Below are positions 1-11,123 of a DNA stretch of 64,000 bases, piece after piece. The notes under the pieces are model-generated. The model saw nothing but the letters and a program-made list of their open reading frames with translations, did not search any database and was not told the origin of the DNA. The DNA is taken from NCBI RefSeq assembly GCF_014202755.1, contig NZ_JACHHK010000001.1, forward strand, positions 62,001-126,000, read 5' to 3'. The position numbers and the translations under genes are program-made. Within the stretch, counting starts at the first letter, position 1. Every line of letters starts with the position of its first letter. This DNA comes from Catenisphaera adipataccumulans (GTDB lineage: Bacteria; Bacillota_I; Bacilli_A; Erysipelotrichales; Erysipelotrichaceae).

Positions 1-268
1 CCAGATTGATCAGTTTGTCATACTGTTCTCCTAGTTTATCGTCTTCGCCTTTGACCAGATACTCGTTCAGCCGCGCGTATTCGATGTTGTAAGGGGTGAA
101 GACCCAGCGGCTCATCGGGGACTCCAGATCTTTCTCAAAGTTTTCAAACTGTCCGTACTGCAGTTCATTCTGCAGCCGATTCAGCCGCATCCTGCGGAAC
201 GGAACTTTCAGCAGCGGATAGATACCAAAAAGAATGCAGATAACAGCCAATAGGATATAGATGTTCAT
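1..268 (-). CDS. Partial membrane-anchored protein of unknown function
   Basis: The 5' part of a minus-strand gene that runs off the left edge; about 89 residues are visible. It opens with one hydrophobic segment (residues 3-20, MNIYILLAVICILFGIYPLL) followed by a basic stretch and then a soluble, charged region rich in Glu, Asn and Tyr. This suggests a single N-terminal membrane anchor with a cytoplasmic or extracytoplasmic domain. No family is recognised from the visible part. It lies downstream of the rubrerythrin terminator and so is probably a separate transcript. The ribosome binding site is weak, which leaves the start uncertain. Confidence 0.55.
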   Translation of the reverse strand, partial: MNIYILLAVICILFGIYPLLKVPFRRMRLNRLQNELQYGQFENFEKDLESPMSRWVFTPYNIEYARLNEYLVKGEDDKLGEQYDKLINL

Positions 269-282
269 AGGTGTATACTACC

Positions 283-312
283 AAAAAAAAAGATCTGTCA
301 CAAGGACAGATC
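283..312 (-). terminator. Intrinsic terminator of the rubrerythrin gene
   Basis: On the minus strand an 8-bp stem (GATCTGTC/GACAGATC) is followed by a run of nine T. It lies just past the rubrerythrin stop codon. Confidence 0.85.
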
Positions 313-320
313 CTAAATTT

Positions 321-893
321 TTATTCACCAAAATAGCGTTTCAGCAAGCCGGCAAATGCTTTGCCATGACGAGCTTCATCACGAGCCATTTCATGAACGG
401 TATCATGGATGGCATCCAGGTTGGCAGCCTTAGCACGTTTTGCCAGATCTGTCTTTCCTGCCGTTGCGCCGTTTTCAGCTTCTACACGCATTTCCAAGTT
501 CTTCTTTGTGGAATCCGTGATCACTTCGCCCAATAATTCAGCGAATTTCGCAGCGTGCTCTGCTTCTTCATGCGCTGCTTTCTCGTAATATAAACCAACT
601 TCCGGATATCCTTCGCGGAACGCTACACGGCTCATTGCCAGATACATTCCGACTTCCGAGCACTCTCCGGTAAAGTTTGCACGTAAATCTTCTTTAATAT
701 CTTCCGGAACATCCGATGCGATTCCCACAACGTGTTCTGCTGCCCAGCTCAATTCTTCTTCGACCGGAACAAACTTCGACTTCGGCTGACCGCAAGTCGG
801 GCATTTCCAATCTTCTGGTAAATCTGCGAATTTAACTCCTTCTTTTTCTTCGTCATAAATATGACCGCATACTGTACATCTGTATTTCATCAT
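321..893 (-). CDS. Rubrerythrin with N-terminal rubredoxin domain (reverse type)
   Basis: A 190-residue peroxide-scavenging diiron protein. An N-terminal rubredoxin-like domain carries Cys6, Cys9, Cys31 and Cys34 (CTVC and CPTC), a mononuclear Fe(Cys)4 site. A ferritin-like four-helix domain follows, with ExxH-type diiron ligands ([10 protein letters not shown] near 105-113 and [11 protein letters not shown] near 170). The rubredoxin module precedes the diiron module, the reverse of classical rubrerythrin. It reduces hydrogen peroxide in the cytoplasm of anaerobes. AAAGGAG lies 5 nt before the chosen ATG; a second ATG follows immediately. It has its own promoter and terminator. Confidence 0.93.
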   Translation of the reverse strand: MMKYRCTVCGHIYDEEKEGVKFADLPEDWKCPTCGQPKSKFVPVEEELSWAAEHVVGIASDVPEDIKEDLRANFTGECSEVGMYLAMSRVAFREGYPEVGLYYEKAAHEEAEHAAKFAELLGEVITDSTKKNLEMRVEAENGATAGKTDLAKRAKAANLDAIHDTVHEMARDEARHGKAFAGLLKRYFGE

Positions 894-929
894 TCAGTCT
901 CCTTTCTCTTATTGACTTTTGACATCTTC

Positions 930-958
930 ATTATTAACAAAACCATATGGAAAGTCAA
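930..958 (-). promoter_or_regulatory. Promoter of the rubrerythrin gene
   Basis: On the minus strand TTGACT and TAATAA are separated by 16 nt, about 35 nt upstream of the start codon. Confidence 0.65.
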
Positions 959-976
959 AAACGATGCTCAAGTTTT

Positions 977-1004
977 AAAAAAAATTGTCCGCACAAGTGC
1001 GGAC
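977..1004 (-). terminator. Intrinsic terminator after the macro-domain-like gene
   Basis: GTCCGCAC and GTGCGGAC form an 8-bp stem with a 2-nt loop, followed on the minus strand by a T-rich tract. Confidence 0.85.
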
Positions 1005-1015
1005 TCTGGATCGTG

Positions 1016-1471
1016 TCAATTCATCAAAATGTCAAATGTCTGTTTGGCAGCCGTATCAGGAAAGATCCAAATGATTTTCTCAAACGAACCCGGATGCTGC
1101 ATCAAAAAATCCTCTACTGCACCCTGTGCCACCAACGCTGCCATTTTATCCGGAAAGCCGCTGATCTTCGACGGAAGCCCGATGGTTCGGATCTCATTTT
1201 GCTTCGCCATCGCCAGGACATCCTGGTAGCAGCGATACAGCCGCAGTGCTTCATTTTGTTTTCCGCCGCTCCAGATCGGACCGGCAGCGAGGATCGTGTA
1301 CCGGCAAGGCACTACATTTGCCGGATCGCCGGGACCGTCGTATGTTTCCAAAGAGCAGGAATTCGTACGATCGGTATTTTCGTCTGTGGAAAATCGCACT
1401 ATAGCAGCTTTGTCAGCCCGCTTGATCAGCTCACTCAGCTGTGTCGTCATTACAGTCCCGTGCTTGTTCAT
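1016..1471 (-). CDS. Divergent macro-domain protein, possibly ADP-ribose binding
   Basis: 151 residues. Residues about 57-120 resemble the C-terminal half of macro domains: RYTILAAGPIWSGG matches the family's VIHTVGPIW..G strand, followed by a CYxDxLxxAKxxxIxxIxxP-like helix and strand and IWIFPD at the end. The N-terminal part does not show the NAAN strand or the glycine-rich GGGV loop that bind ADP-ribose and carry catalytic residues in MacroD-type hydrolases. It may be a degenerate or specialised member. The start follows GGGGGTG with 5-nt spacing. It is monocistronic. Confidence 0.6.
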   Translation of the reverse strand: MNKHGTVMTTQLSELIKRADKAAIVRFSTDENTDRTNSCSLETYDGPGDPANVVPCRYTILAAGPIWSGGKQNEALRLYRCYQDVLAMAKQNEIRTIGLPSKISGFPDKMAALVAQGAVEDFLMQHPGSFEKIIWIFPDTAAKQTFDILMN

Positions 1472-1519
1472 AACTACACCCCCCTGTAAATGAATCTTGA
1501 CACCATCCTTTCTGTTTTC

Positions 1520-1547
1520 ATTATAAACTGTGTGCTTTACATTTCAA
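1520..1547 (-). promoter_or_regulatory. Promoter of the macro-domain-like gene
   Basis: TTGAAA and a consensus TATAAT with a 16-nt spacer on the minus strand. Confidence 0.7.
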
Positions 1548-1567
1548 GTCAATTATTTTCAGAAAAT

Positions 1568-2401
1568 CTATGCTTTTTTCGTCATCTCGACCATATGATG
1601 AATGACCGAATGTGTCTCAAACGGACCGACGGTATAATTGGCGGCCGCGATCGCTGAGGGGCTCGCATTACTTGGGGCATACGAATGATCAAATGCCTTC
1701 AGCATCTCGATATCATTGCCGCCGTCGCCGTATACGGCCACCTCATCGCTGCGAAAATGCAGGCGGTGCGCCAGCCATTGGATCGCTGTCGCTTTATTGA
1801 CATCGGCCCGGGTCAGTTCGCAGAAATGCTTCGCATACGGCGCGTTGCAGATATCTGGATGCGCCGTCACAAAACGATCGATCTTTTCCTGCAGCGGATC
1901 ATTGCGCACGCTCCAGTTAATTTTGCATACATTGATCCCCTTCAGCTGATCGGGGGAATCCAAAAATTTCACGAACTGCCGTTTATACGTCAGAAACTTC
2001 TTCACCCAGTCCGGATCGCCTTCATAGGATTCGATCTGCCGGCGCTCATCTTGGGCATATTCTTCCCGCGTGCACAAACGATAAATGCCGCTGTCTGAGG
2101 CAAAATCTGCCTTTGCCTCCGGAAACGCCTGCACAAATTCGCGAACGGTCTGCTCCGACATCGGGCTCAGCTTTAATGTCTGATGATCCGGATCTAAGAT
2201 CTGGGCCCCGTTCATACAGATGACATACGCCTTGCGGTCGACCGGACCGAGATCGGCCAGCTGAGAATCCCGGCCGGTCGCAATGGCGAAAGACCGGTCA
2301 GCTTTCAGCAGCTGATCGATCCCGCGGACGATTTCTTCATCCCACTGATGCGATTGGTTGAGCAGCGTCCCGTCCAAATCACTGACAAACAATTGGATCA
2401 T
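1568..2401 (-). CDS. Cof-type HAD-superfamily phosphatase
   Basis: 277 residues. Motif I DLDGTLL (residues 8-14) supplies the nucleophile Asp and the acid/base Asp; the C-terminal GDGGNDIEML is the motif IV pair typical of Cof/YidA-type (class IIB) phosphatases. Such enzymes dephosphorylate sugar phosphates or cofactor intermediates in the cytosol; the substrate cannot be read from sequence. The ATG overlaps the stop of the upstream lipoprotein gene by one base (TAATG), so the two are translationally coupled. Confidence 0.92.
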   Translation of the reverse strand: MIQLFVSDLDGTLLNQSHQWDEEIVRGIDQLLKADRSFAIATGRDSQLADLGPVDRKAYVICMNGAQILDPDHQTLKLSPMSEQTVREFVQAFPEAKADFASDSGIYRLCTREEYAQDERRQIESYEGDPDWVKKFLTYKRQFVKFLDSPDQLKGINVCKINWSVRNDPLQEKIDRFVTAHPDICNAPYAKHFCELTRADVNKATAIQWLAHRLHFRSDEVAVYGDGGNDIEMLKAFDHSYAPSNASPSAIAAANYTVGPFETHSVIHHMVEMTKKA

Positions 2402-3525
2402 TAAACCACCTCATATTTCTGGATCACAAATACCCAGTTGTCATCGACCTTCTTCAACACACCGGTTGCTTTGACACTGCAGTTTTCGTCATTGATCGTT
2501 GCGCCGGAAACTGTGACTTCACCGGAACCGTCCGTTGTTTTCATTTTCTTATCGGATGCCGTCTTAATGCCGGACGGAAATTTGCCTTTGACCACGATCA
2601 GCTTGTTGGCATACTTGTCCGGATTGGAGAGCACATCCTTCAGTTCAAACTCTTCCTGTACCGTAACGGTAAATTCCTGGATGGACTCATGGCCCAGACT
2701 GTTGACCGCAACGACCATTGCTTTATAATTTCCGGTTTTATCGGTATTCAGATTCTTGGTCAGGATCGTATAGAACGGCTGGCCGCCCGCCTGCTCCAAT
2801 AACGATTTGTTTTCGGTCACGCGCGCTGCCGTATCGTAATCCGTCTGTACATTTTTATACGTCAGTGTGCCGTCGACCGGATCGACGACCGAGGAAACGT
2901 TACTGTTGAGATCGGCATCTTCCCCCTTGGCAACGGTCATGGAAGAACCATTGAGCGTGATGACCGGCCGGATGGCCGCATTGTCCTTGATCCGCACCCG
3001 GAACGTACGGGTCGTGACATTGCTGTTTTGATCTTCGGCCTTCACCGTAACGGTATAAGAGCCGACCTTCTTGGTGTTGACCTGGGAGGAATCGATCGTA
3101 TAGGTTCCTTTCTTCAATTCGTCGGCCTTGACCAGATCGCCGTCGACCGAATCGGTCACCGACTTTACATTCCCCTCAATATCAACATCCTCACCAACGG
3201 TACTTTCAATCAATGTCTTTTTGAATTTAATTTTTGGTTTCGCGGTATCAGTCACCTCGACCTTCAGCGTCCGCGTCACTTCCTGACCGAGTTTTTCAGC
3301 CGTATAATCGACCTTGTACGTGCCGACTTTCTGTGTGTTCAAATCGCTGGAATCGATGGTCAGATCGCCTTGTACAGACTTGACGAATTTTTTCAGATCT
3401 TTATCAGAAACCGAATGACCGTATTCCAGTTCATGGGATCCGGAAGTAAATTCGAGTGACGGCGAAATATATGCACAGCCACTGAGCAGGATCGCCCCGC
3501 AAATAATGAACTCTATGTATTTCAT
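2401..3525 (-). CDS. Lipoprotein with tandem Ig-like domains
   Basis: 374 residues. The signal peptide ends in a lipobox (LLSGC, lipidated Cys17). Three Ig-like repeats of the DUF5011/cadherin-like sort follow (about 24-92, 95-182 and 187-292), each with the pattern VGTYKVDYTA or KVGSYTVTVKA and VDGDL. The C-terminal 80 residues (ELKDVLSNPDKYANKLIVVKG) resemble a tRNA_anti-like OB fold seen in secreted proteins. It is probably anchored to the outer face of the membrane; its role is unknown. A TATAAT lies exactly 6 nt before the ATG and there is no clear ribosome site. Confidence 0.8.
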   Translation of the reverse strand: MKYIEFIICGAILLSGCAYISPSLEFTSGSHELEYGHSVSDKDLKKFVKSVQGDLTIDSSDLNTQKVGTYKVDYTAEKLGQEVTRTLKVEVTDTAKPKIKFKKTLIESTVGEDVDIEGNVKSVTDSVDGDLVKADELKKGTYTIDSSQVNTKKVGSYTVTVKAEDQNSNVTTRTFRVRIKDNAAIRPVITLNGSSMTVAKGEDADLNSNVSSVVDPVDGTLTYKNVQTDYDTAARVTENKSLLEQAGGQPFYTILTKNLNTDKTGNYKAMVVAVNSLGHESIQEFTVTVQEEFELKDVLSNPDKYANKLIVVKGKFPSGIKTASDKKMKTTDGSGEVTVSGATINDENCSVKATGVLKKVDDNWVFVIQKYEVV

Positions 3526-3531
3526 GTTCCC

Positions 3532-3537
3532 ATTATA
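3532..3537 (-). promoter_or_regulatory. Extended -10 promoter abutting the lipoprotein start codon
   Basis: TGGTATAAT on the minus strand is followed by six bases and then the ATG at 3525. Transcription would start at or next to the start codon, so the mRNA is probably leaderless. Confidence 0.6.
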
Positions 3538-3545
3538 CCATATCC

Positions 3546-3572
3546 AAAAAAAATGCTGCTTTTCAGCAGCAT
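3546..3572 (-). terminator. Terminator of the pyrG-dapF-dapL operon
   Basis: An 8-bp stem (ATGCTGCT/AGCAGCAT) and a T run on the minus strand directly after the dapL stop codon. Confidence 0.85.
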
Positions 3573-3573
3573 A

Positions 3574-4743
3574 TTACTTTTTCAATAAAGCGACCAGACG
3601 GCGTCCGGCTTCCTTGGTATCCTCCGGATCACCGAAGCACGATAACCGGAAATTGTGTTCACCGCAGGCACCAAAACCTTCGCCCGGTGTACCGATGATC
3701 TGCACTTCATTCAGCAGATAATCAAAGAACTCCCAGCCAGTCATGCCGTTCGGGCAGTCCAGCCAGATGTACGGCGCATTTTTGCCGCCGACATACGTGA
3801 TGCCCACCTCATCCAGGGCTGCCATCAAATACTTCGCATTCTGCTTGTAGACGGCGATGTTCGCCTGCCATTCTTTCTTGCCCTGTTCGGTAAAGATCGC
3901 CATGGCACCGCGCTGAATGATGTAGGAAACACCGTTGGTCCGGGTCGTCCGGTTGCGCACCCACATATCATGCAGGACCATATCTTCACGCACCAGCTCA
4001 TGCGGCACGATCGTATAACCTAAACGCGTACCGGTAAAACCGGCTGTCTTGGAAAAGGAACAAATTTCGATCGCGCATGTTTTCGCTCCTTCGATCTCAA
4101 AAATGCTTTTCGGCAGATCTTCTTCGATAAACGCCTTGTAAGCCGCATCGAAAATAATCACCGCATCGGTCGCATTCGCAAAATCGACCCATTCTTTCAA
4201 TACTTCGCGGGTCATGACGCTGCCGGTCGGATTGTTCGGTGAACAGATATAGATCAAATCCGGATGCAGGTCCGGATCCGGTTTCGGCAGAACGCCGCCG
4301 TCGTAATGAATGATCTTACGGCCGTCCATCACATTGGCATCCACATACGCCGGATATGCCGGTTCCATGATCATTACGACGGCATCGCGGTCAAACAGAT
4401 GCAGAATGTCACCGAGCTCATCGCTGGCGCCGGAAGAAACAAAGATATCATTGACATCCAGATCGATGCCTTGTGCGGCATATTCATTCTGGATGGCTTC
4501 CCGCAGCGGCTGATAGCCGACTTCCGGCAAATAACCATGGAACGTTTCCTGGTGCGCCTGATCGTCAACGCCCTGATGCAGAGCGGCAATGACACTTGGA
4601 GCCAACGGCAGAGATACATCTCCGATGCCCATGCGGTACATGTGCTGATCTGGATGTGCCTCCTGGTATACTTTTACTTTCTGAGCGATGTTCGCGAACA
4701 AATAGGAATCCTGTAATTCGCTGTAATGGTGATTGATTTTCAT
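3574..4743 (-). CDS. dapL: LL-diaminopimelate aminotransferase
   Basis: 389 residues, a PLP-dependent fold type I aminotransferase. It converts tetrahydrodipicolinate plus glutamate directly to LL-diaminopimelate, bypassing acylated intermediates in lysine and peptidoglycan synthesis. SPNNPTG is near 168-174, and the PLP lysine is Lys232 in CSFSKTAGFTGTR. The N-terminal YLFANIAQKV and MGIGDVSLPL are typical of DapL. It overlaps dapF by 4 nt (ATGA), and dapF supplies the next enzyme, which supports the assignment. Confidence 0.93.
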   Translation of the reverse strand: MKINHHYSELQDSYLFANIAQKVKVYQEAHPDQHMYRMGIGDVSLPLAPSVIAALHQGVDDQAHQETFHGYLPEVGYQPLREAIQNEYAAQGIDLDVNDIFVSSGASDELGDILHLFDRDAVVMIMEPAYPAYVDANVMDGRKIIHYDGGVLPKPDPDLHPDLIYICSPNNPTGSVMTREVLKEWVDFANATDAVIIFDAAYKAFIEEDLPKSIFEIEGAKTCAIEICSFSKTAGFTGTRLGYTIVPHELVREDMVLHDMWVRNRTTRTNGVSYIIQRGAMAIFTEQGKKEWQANIAVYKQNAKYLMAALDEVGITYVGGKNAPYIWLDCPNGMTGWEFFDYLLNEVQIIGTPGEGFGACGEHNFRLSCFGDPEDTKEAGRRLVALLKK

Positions 4744-5521
4744 TCGACTGTCTCTCCTTCATAAACGACAGCGGCCGGACCGGTCATTTCGACCGCACCG
4801 GAATCGGATACAGAAATGTATAAAGAACCGCCGTCCAGTTTTACCTCAATTCGTTCATTCATCGGAACCAAATGGTGCGCTGCTGCCGCTGCCACGCTGG
4901 CGCAGGCGCCCGTTCCGCAAGCCATGGTGATGCCGCTGCCGCGCTCCCAGACGCGCATGCGCAGCGTATGCTCGTCGACCACTTGTACAAATTCAATATT
5001 CGCACGGTCCGGAAACTGCGGCGCGCATTCCAGGACCGGCCCCAGCGTATCGACCGGTGCTGCTTCGGCATCTTCGGTAAAGAGCACAAAATGCGGATTG
5101 CCCATCGAAACATAGGTTCCCGTATGGCCTTCGGCTTCCAGTGCCGGATCAAGGATCTCACGCTCTCCCATGTCTACGGTCACCAGATCGACTTTATTTT
5201 GTGCATTCGTATGCAAAGAAAGATGCTTGATCCCGCTCTTGGTATCGATATCCAGCTCTTTCTTTTTCGTATATCCTTTGTCATAAACATATTTACCGAC
5301 ACAGCGGATGCCGTTGCCGCACATCATCGCTTCGCTGCCGTCCGCATTAAAGATACGCATTTCAAAATCCGCTTTCAGGCTCGGCATGATGTAGATCATC
5401 CCGTCAGAACCGGCACCGAAATGACGTTCTGAGAGCTTGATCGACCGTTCTTCCGGATCCACCGGAAAACCGTACACATACAAATAATCATTGCCCAACC
5501 CATGCATTTTGGTAAAGTGCA

Positions 5522-5522
<1 letters not shown>
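4740..5522 (-). CDS. dapF: Diaminopimelate epimerase
   Basis: 260 residues. It interconverts LL- and meso-diaminopimelate with two cysteines as acid and base: Cys68 in MCGNGIRC and Cys202 in ACGTGACAS. Length and the N-terminal FTKMHGLGND match the family. The start overlaps the pyrG stop (TAATG), and dapL follows with a 4-nt overlap, so CTP synthesis and diaminopimelate synthesis share one transcript. Confidence 0.96.
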
Positions 5523-7223
<1,701 letters not shown>

Positions 7224-7277
7224 TAGATGAAAACGGCTTTTGAAAGTTTCATAGTTTTCTTTCAAGGCGAAAACGAG

Positions 7278-7283
7278 TACACT
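7278..7283 (+). promoter_or_regulatory. -10 element abutting the HAD gene start codon
   Basis: TACACT lies exactly 6 nt upstream of the ATG at 7290, with no strong -35 or ribosome binding site. It is one of five genes in the window with this layout. Confidence 0.4.
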
Positions 7284-7289
7284 GAAGAC

Positions 7290-8003
7290 ATGAAATTATT
7301 TGCGAGCGACTTCGACGGCACGCTCTACCGTCATAACGAAATCACAGCGGCCGATCAGCAGGCCATCGCCGCTTTTCAGAAACATCACACCTTTGCGGTC
7401 AGTACCGGCCGATCCCTGACCGGTATCGATTTTGCGGTACAGGGCGTCATCCGTTTTGACTACTATATCTTAGCCAGCGGTGCCTTGATCCTGAATGCGG
7501 AAAAAGACCCCATCTTCATGCGCACCATCGACCGGCCGCTGATCAAACAAATCTATCAACGCTGGAACGATCTGCCGATGGTATTCCATGCCGAAGATAC
7601 TGTCTTTACGCTGGATGCCCCGCTGCCGATGCAGAAGCACGTCGACCATCTAAGCCAGCTGCCGGACCAGATCTATGGGCTCTCCATCGCTGCACCGAAT
7701 GAGGCAGCAGCCAAACAGATCGTTCACTTTATCAATGAACAATATGGCGAGGTCATGCATGCTTTTCAGAACCGTACCCACATTGATGCGGCCCCGGCCG
7801 GCTGCTCCAAAGGCAACGCCATCCGCATCCTGAAACAGGCCGGATTCTCTTCCTGCGAAGCCATCGGTGATTCCTATAATGATATCCCGATGTTAGCGGC
7901 AGCCGATGTCGCATATACATTTCCGTATGCGCCTGCCTTTGTACAGAAAAACGCAGACCGGATCGTTGAATCCGTGGCCTGCGCCCTTTCGTATTCATTA
8001 TAA
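7290..8003 (+). CDS. HAD-superfamily phosphatase (Cof-like)
   Basis: 237 residues. Motif I DFDGTLYR is at residues 7-14, STGRSLTG is motif II, and GDSYNDIPML near the C-terminus is motif III/IV, as in class IIB HAD phosphatases. A start at 7227 is possible in frame, but homology begins at MKLFASDFDG. No ribosome binding site is visible; a -10 element sits 6 nt upstream. It converges on the nitrogenase-like operon and its last codons overlap the end of that operon's final gene by 6 nt. Substrate unknown. Confidence 0.88.
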   Translation: MKLFASDFDGTLYRHNEITAADQQAIAAFQKHHTFAVSTGRSLTGIDFAVQGVIRFDYYILASGALILNAEKDPIFMRTIDRPLIKQIYQRWNDLPMVFHAEDTVFTLDAPLPMQKHVDHLSQLPDQIYGLSIAAPNEAAAKQIVHFINEQYGEVMHAFQNRTHIDAAPAGCSKGNAIRILKQAGFSSCEAIGDSYNDIPMLAAADVAYTFPYAPAFVQKNADRIVESVACALSYSL

Positions 8004-9098
8004 TTGATTGGCTTCCAGCCAGGCATCGCCGGCTTCTTCCACTAAATCCGGAATCTCGTTGAGATACATCCGGCCGGAGTAAGCCACCCGCGGCAGTGCA
8101 ATGAACCGTGCCTGTGGCGGACAGATCGGCCGGAGCAGCGGATCCGCGATCACGATCTCTGCATCAGCAGCAGCCTTCGCAATTTCTTCTTCAAACTCCG
8201 TCTGCACCATATTCCCGACGTGTTGTTCCGATGCACTGACGACACGGAACGAATCCCAGCCGCGCTGTTCCAACACCCATGCCAAAGTGTGCATCTGGAC
8301 CGGTTCCCCGATCAGCACGATACGATGCCCCGGTTTCCGCGAATGCAGGAAGCCTTTTTTGTGTTCGATCAGCTCGGACATAGCTTTGGACCCGGCAGTG
8401 CCGATCGGCACACCGACACAATATGGGATCCCGAACCTTTCTTCCATCTCTTCAGCTGCCGCCAGTCCGTCTGCGGAAACCACCACATTGACCGCCGCCT
8501 GGCCCGCATCGGTGATTTCCTGCCAGATACAACCCATCGACCAGCACGAAACCATTCCATGGGCTGCGCCGAAACGGCGCAGATGAACGGCGCTGCCGTA
8601 ATGATCCAGCGGCGTCACACCGAGCAGATTGATGCCGGTATGATGATCCGATGGTTTTACGAAACGTTTCACCAACATCTGATATGCCTGAGAAGCGCCA
8701 TGAATGTACGAGTTCATCCCGCTGGTCTTCAATCCGAAGGCTGGTATGCCGGTGATGGTTTCAATTTCCCGGGCGATCCCAATAAAATCTGTGCCCATGA
8801 CCGTAGCGATCGGCGATCCATATAAGGCAATAAAACGCGGCTCCAGTTCCTCTGCTGCTTCAACGACTTGATCGATCAGCTTTTGATCGTTGCCGAGGAT
8901 CGCATCGTATTCGGTCAAGGCAGAAATAAACATCAGGCTCGGGATCTGATCCCAGCGCGGTTCATCATGGGTCGCATACGTCGAGTTGCATCCGGAGGCA
9001 TCATGCACGATGACCAGACCGCCTAGTTCATATAAGGCGGAATTGGCGCCTGCCCAGTCGGCTGCCTCATTGACTGTTTTCTTGGTTGCCTTTTTCAT
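7998..9098 (-). CDS. Nitrogenase-like component 1 subunit, D-type, set 1
   Basis: 366 residues (oxidoreductase/nitrogenase component 1 family); last gene of the operon. The N-terminal VIVHDASGC matches the HGPxGC P-cluster cysteine region of NifD, giving Cys37. The position of NifD Cys154 reads LYGSPIATVMGTD, so Ser95 replaces that cysteine while the following GTD is kept. The family forms an alpha/beta heterodimer binding Fe-S clusters and receives electrons from a NifH-like ATPase. ATG overlaps the upstream stop (GGATGA). It is paralogous to the gene at 15618. Much shorter than NifD; not a nitrogen-fixing nitrogenase. Substrate unknown. Confidence 0.85.
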   Translation of the reverse strand: MKKATKKTVNEAADWAGANSALYELGGLVIVHDASGCNSTYATHDEPRWDQIPSLMFISALTEYDAILGNDQKLIDQVVEAAEELEPRFIALYGSPIATVMGTDFIGIAREIETITGIPAFGLKTSGMNSYIHGASQAYQMLVKRFVKPSDHHTGINLLGVTPLDHYGSAVHLRRFGAAHGMVSCWSMGCIWQEITDAGQAAVNVVVSADGLAAAEEMEERFGIPYCVGVPIGTAGSKAMSELIEHKKGFLHSRKPGHRIVLIGEPVQMHTLAWVLEQRGWDSFRVVSASEQHVGNMVQTEFEEEIAKAAADAEIVIADPLLRPICPPQARFIALPRVAYSGRMYLNEIPDLVEEAGDAWLEANQL

Positions 9099-10375
9099 CC
9101 GAAACATCCTTTCGCTTTGATTTCGATCATCGCCGGATCTTTTTCATAAAACAGCGCATCCTGCATCTGTTCGCACAATTTACGGATGCCAGTATAGCCG
9201 TATAAGCCGTCATTGGCGACCATGTTCACAAAATGCCGCGTGCCGGAATAATACGTCGCTTTCTGTCCGATTGCCAGACAATCCGGATCCAGATCGTGCC
9301 ATAAACGGCAGCGGTAATGCACCGCCGCCCGCAGTTCCATCTCCGGAGCCAGCACGCGTAAGCGCTGCAGGGCATCCTGTTCTCCTGGCAGAACGGCATC
9401 GCTGTAGACCGTGGTCACATTCATCCCATGTTCTAAAAGCAGACAGGCCAGTTCGAGCGGCCGCGGGGTCGCACTGTAATCGATCTGAACGGCCCGGCCG
9501 TGTAAAAGCCGTGCTGTTTTACGCAGGGCTTTTTCTGCCAGTTCTTTCTGACGGGAAAAATCTTTCCGCTGAATACCTAACGTATCCGCCAGCCGGTCCA
9601 GATCGGCTTCGATTTCCTTCATCGACCAGGTATAAGGTATATAGATCGGGATCTGGCCATTGCGTGCCTGCAGATCGCGGGCGGCTTCTTTGGCGACCGG
9701 CATATTATAGATGAGATATTTTGCGTGCGCCATTTCTTTGTATTCGGCATATGTTTCACACAGCGGCAGATCGTAAATTTTCTGATCGCTCAAAAGACTG
9801 TAGATCTCACTGTCCGGATCCAGCGCAAAGTAATTGCCGATGATATCCACTTGATCCGGGTCTTTTTCCACATTCCCTAACGGCGCATACCACTGGCGTG
9901 CCGTCACTTCTTCATAATGCAGCTTGGACTGCCGCATGGTGCAGTTCATATAGTTTTCGATCCAGTCCACCTGCGGATACCGTTTTCGCAGATGCGTCAT
10001 AACATACGGCAGATCGATCGCGGTAAAATGATGCACACAGGAGGTAAAGACCATGACACAGGGCGGCAGTGTTTCCATGGCATCCAGAATATCACAGACC
10101 CCTTCATAGAACAGCTTTTCCATATCGCCGTCCACCGCATCTTCTTCTTTGACCGTGACCATCGCAAACCGATCAAGCAGCCGGTCTTCCGCCGCTGATA
10201 AAACGACCCCGCGCAGGCAGCCTTCCGGGCAGACAAAGATTTCTAACAAGCCCGGTACAAGCATCGGCGTATGCGCAATGGTCCAGGTGCCGCGGGTCTG
10301 CGGGGTAAATTCCAGGCTGGATTCAAACGGAGCGTCGGATGTGACCCGACCGATCGGCAGTACAGGTTCAGTCAT
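9095..10375 (-). CDS. Nitrogenase-like component 1 subunit, K-type, set 1
   Basis: 426 residues, nitrogenase component 1 family. Cys49 and Cys53 lie in [12 protein letters not shown], and Cys113 lies in [14 protein letters not shown], which aligns with the CPxxxIGDD loop holding NifD Cys154. Cys53 and Cys113 are conserved in the set 2 paralogue (Cys67 and Cys125). With Cys37 of the D-type partner they could ligate an Fe-S cluster at the subunit interface, as in BchNB. The start at the second ATG of a close pair is favoured because GGAG lies 7 nt upstream. It overlaps the H gene by 8 nt and the D gene by 4 nt. Confidence 0.85.
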   Translation of the reverse strand: MTEPVLPIGRVTSDAPFESSLEFTPQTRGTWTIAHTPMLVPGLLEIFVCPEGCLRGVVLSAAEDRLLDRFAMVTVKEEDAVDGDMEKLFYEGVCDILDAMETLPPCVMVFTSCVHHFTAIDLPYVMTHLRKRYPQVDWIENYMNCTMRQSKLHYEEVTARQWYAPLGNVEKDPDQVDIIGNYFALDPDSEIYSLLSDQKIYDLPLCETYAEYKEMAHAKYLIYNMPVAKEAARDLQARNGQIPIYIPYTWSMKEIEADLDRLADTLGIQRKDFSRQKELAEKALRKTARLLHGRAVQIDYSATPRPLELACLLLEHGMNVTTVYSDAVLPGEQDALQRLRVLAPEMELRAAVHYRCRLWHDLDPDCLAIGQKATYYSGTRHFVNMVANDGLYGYTGIRKLCEQMQDALFYEKDPAMIEIKAKGCFG

Positions 10376-11123
10376 GGGCATTCTCCAATAACTCTTCAGC
10401 CAGCCGGCGGTACATGTTGGCCGCATAACTGTCCGGGAACGCTTCGATCACGGTCTGATGACGGTCATCGGCTTCCTGCACCGTTTTGGAGAAATCCAGG
10501 ATCCCGACGACCGAAGAATGAATATCTTTGCACAATTTGGCAATGCGTTCTTCTTCCTGATTGACCATACGCCGATTGACAATAACTCCGCCTAATGTCG
10601 CATAGCCGCGTTTCTGGAACATCTCCACCGCCAGGGCAATATTCATGGCTGCATGAATGGACATCGCCTCACCGGAAGTCAGGATATAGACCTGATCGGC
10701 ATAGCCTTCACGGATCGGCATCGCAAAACCGCCGCAGACAACATCGCCCAGCACATCAAACAACACCACATCCGGGTGATAGACTTCATAGGCTTTCTTA
10801 TCATCAAGAAACTCCATCGCCGCAATGATCCCGCGGCCGGCACAGCCAAGTCCCGGAGTCGGGCCGCCGGCTTCCACCAGCAGCACATCCCGATAGCCGC
10901 GTGTCACGACTTCCTCCAATGTAGTCTCTTGATTTTTTTCACGCAGCAGATCCAATACGGCTGCTTTTTCCGGTTCGCGCCGTAAATTGATCGTACTGTC
11001 TGCTTTGGGATCGCAGCCGATCTGCATGACCGTATAGCCTTTTTCTGCTAAAGCGGCGGAAACATTCGAAACCGTTGTCGATTTTCCGATGCCGCCTTTG
11101 CCATAAAATGCGAGCTTGATCAT
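10368..11123 (-). CDS. NifH-like iron protein (ATP-dependent reductase), set 1
   Basis: 251 residues of the NifH/BchL/CfbC family. The P-loop GKGGIGKST is at 8-16 and switch [11 protein letters not shown] at 35-44. The two cluster-ligating cysteines are Cys94 (GLGCAGRG) and Cys130 ([14 protein letters not shown]), the positions that bridge a [4Fe-4S] cluster in a homodimer. It should transfer electrons to the K/D pair encoded directly downstream, with ATP hydrolysis. ATG shares one base with the hypE stop (TGATG). Shorter than NifH (about 290 residues), lacking its C-terminal extension. Confidence 0.93.
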   Translation of the reverse strand: MIKLAFYGKGGIGKSTTVSNVSAALAEKGYTVMQIGCDPKADSTINLRREPEKAAVLDLLREKNQETTLEEVVTRGYRDVLLVEAGGPTPGLGCAGRGIIAAMEFLDDKKAYEVYHPDVVLFDVLGDVVCGGFAMPIREGYADQVYILTSGEAMSIHAAMNIALAVEMFQKRGYATLGGVIVNRRMVNQEEERIAKLCKDIHSSVVGILDFSKTVQEADDRHQTVIEAFPDSYAANMYRRLAEELLENAHD

